Shown here: positions 1 to 5,653 of the stretch, in pieces
Layout: every line of letters begins with the position of its first letter
Numbering within the stretch: the stretch's first letter is position 1
Origin: an uncultured Gaiellaceae bacterium
GTDB taxonomy: Bacteria > Actinomycetota > Thermoleophilia > Gaiellales > Gaiellaceae
Length of the DNA stretch: 6,272 nucleotides
NCBI GenBank assembly: GCA_955652075.1
Contig: CATPAS010000109.1
Location: 1-6,272, forward strand
Reading direction: 5' to 3'
Translations under genes and position numbers: made by a program
Notes under the pieces: model-generated
The model's input: the letters and a program-made list of their open reading frames with translations, nothing else
Database searches by the model: none
What the model was told of the DNA's origin: nothing

Positions 1-371
1 AGACTGCTGATCTTCCCCTCGAGATCGCTCTCCTTGATGCCGGTCGCGCTCAGAGCCGTGTTCAGGTCCTTGCCGATCTGGTCGGAGCGCCTCGCGACCG
101 CGCGAACGTCTTGTATGTATCCCTGATACTTGGCGTGCTTGCCGCTCGACGCGCAGCCCCGCAGGCCTACGACGAGCAGCACGACCGCCAGGATGAGAAA
201 GGCGATCAGCCCCGCGAGGCGGAGCATCGGGATCAGGCCCTGGGGCGCGCGGACCGGGCGCCGGGGCCCTCCGGGCGGCGGACGCCGGGGCGTGCGCACA
301 CGCTCGGAGGCCTCCTCGGTCTCGGGCTCGTCGAAGAAGTCGAATTCGATGTCGGAGTCGCGTTCGGTCAT
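1..371 (-). CDS. Unrecognised single-pass membrane protein, 5' part only (runs off left edge)
   Basis: An open frame reads leftward from an ATG at 371-369 and is still open at the window edge, giving 123 residues of an incomplete protein. Residues 1-24 are strongly acidic (MTERDSDIEFDFFDEPETEE). Residues 25-44 are rich in Pro, Arg and Gly. Residues about 50-70 form one hydrophobic helix, followed by RGC and then a charged, helix-prone segment with heptad-like spacing. The positive residues before the helix put the N terminus in the cytoplasm and the C-terminal part outside, so the visible part after residue 75 would be extracellular and may be a coiled coil. No family is recognised. No strong Shine-Dalgarno sequence precedes the ATG. 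The gene is divergent from the kinase operon, so a role in envelope biology is possible from position alone. Codon use and the clear domain pattern support it as a real gene. Confidence 0.72.
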   Translation of the reverse strand, partial: MTERDSDIEFDFFDEPETEEASERVRTPRRPPPGGPRRPVRAPQGLIPMLRLAGLIAFLILAVVLLVVGLRGCASSGKHAKYQGYIQDVRAVARRSDQIGKDLNTALSATGIKESDLEGKISS

Positions 372-486
372 CGCAGGTGGCCCGCCGGGCGAATCCCAGC
401 CGAGGCGGCGTTCACTCTAAACCGTACTTCGCCCGTTCTCGCCGGGTGAAGGAGTTGTTCGCGCCCCCGCCAACCCTGGAGAACCG
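372..486. other. Divergent intergenic region, presumed to hold promoters for both directions
   Basis: This 115-base stretch separates two start codons pointing away from each other, so promoters for both transcripts should lie here or just inside the flanking genes. No convincing -35/-10 pair can be read on the plus strand. On the minus strand, positions 414-419 read TAGAGT, which fits the TANNNT form of a -10 box and would place a transcription start roughly 35 bases before the minus-strand ATG. No good -35 box accompanies it. A short GCCC/GGGC inverted repeat lies at 380-390. No operator can be named. Confidence 0.4.
478..483 (+). promoter_or_regulatory. Ribosome binding site of the kinase gene
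   Basis: GGAGAA lies three bases before the GTG at 487. The GGAG core ends five bases from the start codon, which is close but workable. It favours GTG 487 as the start, and the encoded protein then begins about 18 residues before the first kinase strand (GRYRPLRPLG), which is normal for this family. Confidence 0.55.
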
Positions 487-2076
487 GTGTCCAACGCAGC
501 CCCAGCCCTTGTTCGGAGCGAGCTCGTCCTTGGGCGCTATCGACCGCTTCGGCCGCTCGGCAGTGGAGGCTCCGGCTCCGTCTGGCTTGCGCGGGACGAG
601 CAGAACGGGCTCGACGTCGCGCTGAAGATCGTGCCCCGCGAGGGGAAGGCGGCGTCGCGCGCCGAGCGGGAGGCGGAGGCTGCCGCCCGTCTACGCCATC
701 CTTCCTGTCAGCGCGCGTATGGATTCGGTCGCGACTCCCAGCACGTCTACATCGCGTACGAGTACGTGCCCGGGCGGACCTTTCGCGAGGCGCTCCGCGG
801 CGGCGAGCTCGACGACAACAGCGCGATCGAGGCCTGCGCCCAGGTGCTCGAGGCACTCGCGCACGCGCACGCGCGCGGGATCGTTCACCGCGACGTCAAA
901 CCGTCGAACGTTCTGCTTGCCGAGGGGAAAGACGTGTCCGTGCGAGTGCTCGACTTCGGCCTGGCGCAGATCCAGCAGGCCGAGACCCTGACCGCGCAGG
1001 GCGACGTCCCCGGCACGCTCGCCTACATCGCCCCCGAGCGCCTGGCCGGAGCGCTGACGACCGAGGCTGCTGACGTGTGGGCGGTGGGATTGATGCTGTG
1101 GGAGGCGCTGGCCGGTCGCCACCCGTTCTGGCGCAGCTCACTGCTCGAGACCGCCCGGGCTATCGAGGAGGGTGCGCCGCACCTGGAGACGATGCGCCCG
1201 GATCTGCCGAAGCCGCTGCTCGCGGCCGTCAACCGCGCTCTGGATCTTGATCCGGCGAGGCGTCCCACTGCTGCAGCCCTCGCCCAGACGCTGCGGCTCG
1301 CCGCCCGCAAACGGCGTGTCCGGAAGAGCGGGGGTCAGACCCTGGCCCTTCCGGCCGTGTCGCCACGCCTGGTCCCGGCAGTGCTCGCCGCAGCCGTGGC
1401 CGGGTGGACTGCATGGGCACTTCCGTTCTTCCCCAATGGCTGGTCGTTCGGCCTCGCAGCCTTGGCCGCCGCCACCTCCCTTGCGAATGCGCGCCTCGGG
1501 CTCGCCTTCGTGCTCGCCGTGCCCGTCTTGCCGCTGGGGAACCTTGCGTTCGGCGCGGCTGCGCTCTACGTGATCGTTGCGCTCGGGCTCCTGGCCACGA
1601 TGTGGCGTGAGCCTGAGCGCGGCCTCTTCTTCTCCCTCGGTGCGTTCCTGGCGCCGATCGCAGGGCTCGGCCTCTTCCCGCTGGTCGCGCTGGCCGTGCG
1701 CTCCCCTGTGCGCCGCGCGGTGCAGGTCGCGGCCGCGGTGCTGATGGCTGGAGTCGTGGCGGGGGTCCGCGGCGCGCCCTTGCCCTTCGACGGTGCCGCT
1801 GCACCGAACCTCGGGATCGCCGCGAGTGGAGATCCAATCGCGGTCTTGACAGCGCTCTGGGGGGCGCTCCTCTCGAGGCCCGCTCTTGCCGCGGAGACGG
1901 TCGTCCTCGCGGCTGTAGCACTCATGCTCCCCATGGCTCGCGCGCGGGGCCTATGGGCGAACGCGGGGCTGGGAGCGGGGTTCCTGGCCGCGGCGTTGCT
2001 CCTGGCGCCTGGGGTGGCCGCCGCACCGCTCGTGGTGGCTGTGTGGGCCACCTGTCTAGCCGTAGCGGTGCGTTAG
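487..2076 (+). CDS. Ser/Thr protein kinase with C-terminal polytopic membrane domain
   Basis: The 529-residue protein has a complete Hanks-type kinase domain in about residues 18-272. Visible motifs are the glycine loop GSGGSGSV (25-32), ATP-binding Lys47 in VALKIV, HRDVKPSN (134-141) with catalytic Asp136, DFGLA (156-160), an activation loop with Thr168 and Thr170 placed like the autophosphorylated pair of PknB, GTLAYIAPE (176-184), DVWAVG (197-202) and the closing DPARRPT. No key residue is missing, so it should be active. A basic stretch, ARKRRVRK (273-280), leads into residues 293-529, which are almost wholly hydrophobic and give roughly eight to ten membrane helices. PASTA repeats and a large extracellular domain are absent. 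It precedes fhaA by 25 bases on the same strand, so co-transcription is likely. The FHA proteins and phosphatase downstream are plausible partners. It belongs to the PknB-like superfamily but is not a simple PknA or PknB orthologue, so no symbol is given. Confidence 0.93.
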   Translation: MSNAAPALVRSELVLGRYRPLRPLGSGGSGSVWLARDEQNGLDVALKIVPREGKAASRAEREAEAAARLRHPSCQRAYGFGRDSQHVYIAYEYVPGRTFREALRGGELDDNSAIEACAQVLEALAHAHARGIVHRDVKPSNVLLAEGKDVSVRVLDFGLAQIQQAETLTAQGDVPGTLAYIAPERLAGALTTEAADVWAVGLMLWEALAGRHPFWRSSLLETARAIEEGAPHLETMRPDLPKPLLAAVNRALDLDPARRPTAAALAQTLRLAARKRRVRKSGGQTLALPAVSPRLVPAVLAAAVAGWTAWALPFFPNGWSFGLAALAAATSLANARLGLAFVLAVPVLPLGNLAFGAAALYVIVALGLLATMWREPERGLFFSLGAFLAPIAGLGLFPLVALAVRSPVRRAVQVAAAVLMAGVVAGVRGAPLPFDGAAAPNLGIAASGDPIAVLTALWGALLSRPALAAETVVLAAVALMLPMARARGLWANAGLGAGFLAAALLLAPGVAAAPLVVAVWATCLAVAVR

Positions 2077-2083
2077 CATCGCT

Positions 2084-2100
2084 TGCCGGTATTCCCGGCA
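2084..2100 (+). repeat. Small perfect hairpin just before fhaA start
   Basis: TGCCGG at 2084-2089 pairs perfectly with CCGGCA at 2095-2100 around the five-base loop TATTC. It fills most of the 25-base gap between the kinase stop and the fhaA ATG at 2102. No T-run follows, so it is not an intrinsic terminator. It occupies the place where a Shine-Dalgarno sequence would be, and none is visible. It may affect fhaA initiation or mRNA processing, or be a chance palindrome in GC-rich DNA. Confidence 0.45.
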
Positions 2101-2101
2101 C

Positions 2102-2878
2102 ATGGTCCTCCGCGTAATCGAACAAAAAATCGAGTCCCTTTTCGAGGGGATTTTCGGCCGCGCGTTTCGGACGAACGTCCAGCCCGTCGAGCTTGCGCGC
2201 AAGCTCGCGAAGGAGATGGACGAGCACCGCACGATCTCCGTCTCGCGTGTCTACGCGCCGAACGAGTACACGGTGTATCTCTCGCCGGACGATCGCGAGC
2301 AGTTTTCGAGCTACGAGGAGAACCTGAAGGGCGAGCTGCAGGAGTACCTCTCCGAGCACGCGCGCCGCGAGGATTACGCGCTCCTTTCGCCGGTGCGAGT
2401 GCTCATGGAGACGGACACCGATCTCGACGTCGGCGAGTTCGGCATCGCGACCCGGATGGTGCAGCCGGATCGGCGCCGCGCGGAGGCCGGAGGAGAGCCG
2501 GCAGGGGAGGTTGCGCCCGGCGCGACAATGATCTACAAGCCGGAGGCTCCGGTCCCGACGCAGGCAGTCAGCGCGGAGGAGCTCGGCGTCGAGGCCGAGC
2601 TGGTGACGCTGGGCTTCGACGGGACGCGCTTCGAGGTGAAGCAGCCCCGCGTCGTGATCGGGCGGTCGCGCGAGTGCGACATCCAACTGCCTGACACCAA
2701 TGTGTCGCGGCGCCATGCCGAGCTGCGCCAGGAAGGCGCGTCCTACTGGATCGTCGACCTCGGCTCGACGAACGGGGTCGAGGTGAACGGCAAGCGCGTG
2801 AAGCGGGCCGAGCTCAGCGACGGCGACAAGATCACGGTCGGCTCGACCGAGGTGACGTTCAGTCGGGTATCGCGATGA
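2102..2878 (+). CDS. fhaA: FhaA: N-terminal DUF3662-type domain plus C-terminal FHA domain
   Basis: The 258-residue soluble protein has two domains. Residues 1-118 match the FhaA N-terminal domain (DUF3662 type), with the typical opening IEQKIESLFEGIFGRAF, then VQPVELARKLAKEMD and the strand YAPNEYTVYLSPDD. Residues about 165-255 are an FHA phosphothreonine-binding domain with GRS (187-189), SRRH (202-205), GSTNG (221-225) and VNGKRV. A 45-residue linker containing GATMIYKP joins them. In mycobacteria FhaA is a cytoplasmic reader of kinase signals that restrains peptidoglycan precursor export through MviN. The same role is inferred here. At 258 residues it is about half the length of the mycobacterial protein because the long disordered linker is missing. 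ATG 2102 is the only nearby start that keeps the conserved N terminus. No Shine-Dalgarno sequence is seen. It overlaps fhaB by four bases. Confidence 0.93.
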   Translation: MVLRVIEQKIESLFEGIFGRAFRTNVQPVELARKLAKEMDEHRTISVSRVYAPNEYTVYLSPDDREQFSSYEENLKGELQEYLSEHARREDYALLSPVRVLMETDTDLDVGEFGIATRMVQPDRRRAEAGGEPAGEVAPGATMIYKPEAPVPTQAVSAEELGVEAELVTLGFDGTRFEVKQPRVVIGRSRECDIQLPDTNVSRRHAELRQEGASYWIVDLGSTNGVEVNGKRVKRAELSDGDKITVGSTEVTFSRVSR

Positions 2879-3360
2879 TCTTCGACTCGGCCGCGGTCGC
2901 CGAGGTCCTGCTCGTCCTCAAGATCGCGTTCCTCGTCCTCCTCTACCTGTTCATCTGGCGAATCGTGCGGACGGCGAGCCGCGATCTGCGCCTTCCCCAG
3001 GAGAGCTTCGTGCTCGCACCCTCCGTAGCTGCCGGCGTGCAGGCCTCGCGGCCAGGCCCGCACACCGGGCGCCTCGTCGTCGTGAAGAGCGCTGATCTCG
3101 AGAGCGGTGAGGATTTCCAGTTGAACTCCGCGCAGCTGACGATCGGGCGCGGGAACCAGAACGACATCGCGATCGCCACCGACGAGTACGCCTCCGCGCG
3201 CCACGCGCGCTTCGAGCCCCGCCAGGACGGTGTCTGGGTCCAAGACCTGGGCTCGACGAATGGGACCTTCCTCAACGGAGCACGGCTCGACCGGCCACGC
3301 CGGCTGACCGTAGGCGACATCATCCGCATCGGCGAGACGGACCTGAGGTACGAGCAGTGA
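2875..3360 (+). CDS. fhaB: FhaB: membrane-anchored FHA domain protein
   Basis: The 161-residue protein starts with one hydrophobic helix (about residues 9-29), followed by RIVRTASRDLR, so the rest lies in the cytoplasm. A flexible stretch to about residue 63 leads to an FHA domain (66-161) with the phosphothreonine-binding motifs GRG (91-93), SARH (107-110) and GSTNGTFLNG (126-135). Length and layout fit actinobacterial FhaB (also called FipA in mycobacteria), which binds phosphorylated partners of the division and elongation machinery and is itself a kinase substrate. The exact partner here is unknown. The start ATG shares ATGA with the fhaA stop. Only a weak GGGT-like ribosome site precedes it, so translation probably depends on coupling to fhaA. 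Its FHA domain is clearly related to that of fhaA, but membrane attachment suggests a different task. Confidence 0.93.
   Translation: MIFDSAAVAEVLLVLKIAFLVLLYLFIWRIVRTASRDLRLPQESFVLAPSVAAGVQASRPGPHTGRLVVVKSADLESGEDFQLNSAQLTIGRGNQNDIAIATDEYASARHARFEPRQDGVWVQDLGSTNGTFLNGARLDRPRRLTVGDIIRIGETDLRYEQ
3345..3349 (+). promoter_or_regulatory. Ribosome binding site of pstP
   Basis: GAGGT, within CTGAGGT, sits seven bases before the GTG at 3357 and inside the end of fhaB. It supports GTG 3357, which overlaps the fhaB stop as GTGA. The same CTGAGGT with the same spacing precedes the proposed rodA start. Confidence 0.7.
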
Positions 3361-4343
3361 CAGGGCTCGGACACGTAGGAGTGATCACGGACACCGGTCG
3401 CAAGCGCCGCCGGAACGAGGACGCCTACGTCTGCGAGCCGCCGCTCTTCGCAATCGCCGACGGCATGGGCGGTGCACAAGCGGGAGAGGTCGCGTCGCGT
3501 CTCGCTGCGGCAGCGTTGAAAGAGAGCGGTGTCGAGACGGGCGGCGAGCAGCGCATCTTCGACCTCATCCAGGAGGCGAACCGGCGCGTGTACGCCCGCT
3601 CGAGCACCGATCCCAAGACGTCGGGGATGGGAACCACGATCACGGTCGCTCTCGTGGAGAACGGGAACGTGGCCTTCGGACACGTCGGTGACTCTCGTGC
3701 CTACCTGATCCGCGACGGGCGCATGGAACAGGTGACGGAGGACCACTCCCTCGTGAACGAGCTGATGAAGAGCGGAAAGCTCTCACCCGAGGAAGCAGAG
3801 GCCCATCCGCAACGTTCGGTGATCACCCGCGCGCTCGGTACCGATCCCGACGTCGACGCCGACACGTTCACGATCGAGGCCAGAGTGGGCGACGTCTTTC
3901 TCCTCTGCTCGGACGGGCTCACCGACATGGTCGGAGAGCGCGAGATCCAGGAGCTCGTCGAGCGGAATCGCGAAGACATCAACGCGGCGCTGAAGTCGCT
4001 CGTGAAGGCTGCGAACCGCAGCGGCGGCGAGGACAACATCACTGTGGTCGCGTTCGAGATCGCAGAAAAGCAGGGGCTGACCCACGACGGCGAGACGCGC
4101 GAGCAGGCGCTTCCGATGCCGGCGACCGACGAGGAGGACACGCTCACCGAGGCGGATGCCGTGCCTGCGGTCGACACCCCAGTGGTCTCCATGGAGGAGA
4201 TCCAGGCAGAGGTGAAGGCGAAGAAGCAGGGGGACCGCGCGGTAAGGCGCCGCCACCTACGCCGCCGCGTGCTCGCGTGGCTGGCCCTGATCGCAATCGC
4301 GGCCGGTATTGCGCTGGCGCTGTATCTGAGGTTCGTGCGCTGA
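3357..4343 (+). CDS. pstP: PstP: PP2C-family Ser/Thr protein phosphatase with C-terminal membrane anchor
   Basis: The 328-residue protein has a bacterial PP2C catalytic domain in about residues 4-236. It removes phosphate from Ser/Thr on the kinases and their substrates, using two or three divalent metals. Visible motifs are RNEDA (19-23), ADGMGG (34-39), the SGMGTT segment (89-94), GHVGDSRAY (108-116), CSDGLTD (184-190) and GGEDNITV (223-230). The metal-ligand aspartates at 35, 186 and 226 are all present. Residues 237-305 form an acidic then basic cytoplasmic linker that includes DEEDTLTEAD. One membrane helix follows at about 307-325 and only a few residues remain outside. Mycobacterial PstP carries a sizeable extracellular domain after its helix, which is lacking here. 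GTG 3357 is supported by a good ribosome site and an N terminus that starts right at the first catalytic strand. Confidence 0.95.
   Translation: MTGLGHVGVITDTGRKRRRNEDAYVCEPPLFAIADGMGGAQAGEVASRLAAAALKESGVETGGEQRIFDLIQEANRRVYARSSTDPKTSGMGTTITVALVENGNVAFGHVGDSRAYLIRDGRMEQVTEDHSLVNELMKSGKLSPEEAEAHPQRSVITRALGTDPDVDADTFTIEARVGDVFLLCSDGLTDMVGEREIQELVERNREDINAALKSLVKAANRSGGEDNITVVAFEIAEKQGLTHDGETREQALPMPATDEEDTLTEADAVPAVDTPVVSMEEIQAEVKAKKQGDRAVRRRHLRRRVLAWLALIAIAAGIALALYLRFVR
4328..4332 (+). promoter_or_regulatory. Ribosome binding site that points to a CTG start for rodA
   Basis: GAGGT, within CTGAGGT, lies seven bases before CTG 4340. Sequence and spacing equal those before the pstP start. No in-frame ATG, GTG or TTG lies at the right distance. 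GTG 4277 further upstream has no such site. This element decides the start call of the next gene. Confidence 0.55.
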
Positions 4344-5653
4344 CGCTCTGCCCGCGGAACCGTGAGCTCGCGTTCCTGATCGCCGTCGGTGCACTGACGG
4401 CCGTCGGGTTCGCGAGCGTCTACATCGCCCGCCAATCCGTCGTCTCGACGGCCTCGTTGACCTACGCCGGCTTCTTCTTCGCGCTCTACCTCGCAGCGCA
4501 TCTCGTGACGCGCTACACGGTTCCGTTTGCGGACCCGTATCTGCTCCCGATTGCCGGCCTGCTGACCGCGATCGGACTCACGGAGATCTATCGGCTCAAT
4601 CCCACCGATGCATTCAGGCAGGGCACCTGGATCGTCGTTGCGGTTGCGCTCTTCGCCGCGACGCTCTTCCTGCTGGGGCGCGACTACCGGCGGCTCGAGA
4701 CGTACAAGTACCTCTTCGGCATCAGCGCGATCGGGCTGCTGCTCCTACCGATTCTCCCCCTGCTTGGCCTGACGGTGAACGGCGCGCGCCTCTGGGTGCA
4801 CGTCGGCTCGCTGCGCTTCCAGCCGGGTGAGCTCGCGAAGATCATGCTGATCGTCTTCCTCGCCGGGTACATGCGCGAGAAGCGCGAGGTCCTGGCGCAG
4901 GGCCGCTTGAAGGACTGGGGGCCGCTGCTCGTCATCTGGGTGCTGGCGATGCTCGTGCTGCTCGAGACGAAGGACCTAGGCGGCGGTCTTCTCTACTTCG
5001 GCATCTTCCTCGCGATGCTCTACATGGCGACCGCCCGCATCGCGTACGTCGCCGTGGGGCTCGGCCTCTTTCTCGTCGGCGCCGTCGGTGTCTGGAAAGT
5101 CACGCCGCACGTCCAGGAGCGCGTGACGATCTGGCTCCATCCGTGGACCACGAACAAGGTCTACTGCCCGATCTCGGGGCACTTCGACCTGCGCCAGAAC
5201 TGCGAGAGCTTCCAGCTCGTGAAGTCGCTCTATTCCATCGGCCACGGCGGGTTCGGAGGCACCGGGCTCGGCAAGGGGACGGTCGCGAACCTCAACGGCA
5301 AGGAGATCATCCCCGACCTCAACACCGACTTCATCTACTCCGCGCTCGCGCAGGAGCTCGGTCTGATCGGCGCGGCCGCGCTCCTCCTCGTCTACATGAT
5401 CTTCGTGCTGCGCGGGATGCGGATCGCGCTGCTCGCGCAGGACGGCTTCTCGAAGCTCGCTGCCGCCGGGTTGACATTCGGCTTCGCCTTCCAGACGTTC
5501 ATCATCGTCGGCGGCATCCTGAGACTGATCCCGCTGACCGGGATCACGCTGCCGTTCGTGTCGTACGGGGGTTCGAGCGTCGTCGCGAACTTCGTGCTCT
5601 TGGCTGGGCTCCTGCTCGTCTCGAACCGCGCAAATAGAGAGATGCTTCGTTGA
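4340..5653 (+). CDS. rodA: RodA/FtsW SEDS-family peptidoglycan glycosyltransferase
   Basis: This SEDS protein polymerises glycan strands from lipid II in the membrane and works with the class B PBP encoded next. From CTG 4340 it has 437 residues and about twelve membrane helices. Conserved motifs are NGARLW (148-153), FQPGELAK (160-167), KDLGGG with the presumed catalytic Asp212, SFQLVKSLYSIGHGG followed by GTGLGKG, TDFIYSALAQELG (329-341) and PLTGITLPFVSYGGSS (398-413). The large outer loop before SFQ carries two cysteines (276 and 288). Gene order matches mycobacterial rodA between pstP and pbpA, so RodA is preferred over FtsW, although sequence alone does not settle it. The start is unusual. 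The frame can be read from GTG 4277, but that would overlap pstP by 67 bases, has no ribosome site and adds a hydrophilic leader. CTG 4340 has a good site, overlaps the pstP stop as CTGA, and begins just before the first helix. Confidence 0.93.
   Translation: MTLCPRNRELAFLIAVGALTAVGFASVYIARQSVVSTASLTYAGFFFALYLAAHLVTRYTVPFADPYLLPIAGLLTAIGLTEIYRLNPTDAFRQGTWIVVAVALFAATLFLLGRDYRRLETYKYLFGISAIGLLLLPILPLLGLTVNGARLWVHVGSLRFQPGELAKIMLIVFLAGYMREKREVLAQGRLKDWGPLLVIWVLAMLVLLETKDLGGGLLYFGIFLAMLYMATARIAYVAVGLGLFLVGAVGVWKVTPHVQERVTIWLHPWTTNKVYCPISGHFDLRQNCESFQLVKSLYSIGHGGFGGTGLGKGTVANLNGKEIIPDLNTDFIYSALAQELGLIGAAALLLVYMIFVLRGMRIALLAQDGFSKLAAAGLTFGFAFQTFIIVGGILRLIPLTGITLPFVSYGGSSVVANFVLLAGLLLVSNRANREMLR
5637..5641 (+). 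promoter_or_regulatory. Ribosome binding site of pbpA
   Basis: GAGAG lies eight bases before TTG 5650, inside the end of rodA. It is a moderate match and supports TTG 5650. A GTG at 5662 is the next alternative but would drop the MNKQ start that resembles other actinobacterial PbpA N termini (from memory). Confidence 0.5.

Noticed and set aside
414..419. Minus-strand TAGAGT as a firm promoter
   Set aside because: It fits only a -10 consensus, with no acceptable -35 box, and short TANNNT matches are common by chance.
111..449. Plus-strand frames over positions 111-449
   Set aside because: They are antisense to the minus-strand membrane protein, which has a coherent tail, helix and charged region. 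The plus frames have shadow-like composition.
1229..1921. 230-codon minus-strand open frame inside the kinase gene
   Set aside because: Composition is almost entirely Arg, Ala, Pro and Gly, typical of a shadow frame opposite a hydrophobic-protein gene.
2084..2100. Hairpin as an intrinsic terminator between the kinase and fhaA
   Set aside because: The stem is only six pairs and is followed by CACATGG, not a T-run, so termination is unlikely.
2083..2694. 203-codon plus-strand frame overlapping fhaA
   Set aside because: An out-of-frame reading of fhaA rich in Arg/Gly/Ala. The overlapping frame has clear domains and this one has none.
1922..2716. 264-codon open frame on the minus strand across the kinase/fhaA junction
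   Set aside because: It lies opposite two well-supported genes, its product is low-complexity Arg/Leu/His-rich with no domain, and long antisense frames are expected in GC-rich DNA.
2755..3280. Near-identical GGCTCGACGAA segments in fhaA and fhaB as a DNA repeat
   Set aside because: They encode the same GSTNG motif in two related FHA domains. The surrounding sequence diverges, so this is protein homology and not a recent repeat.
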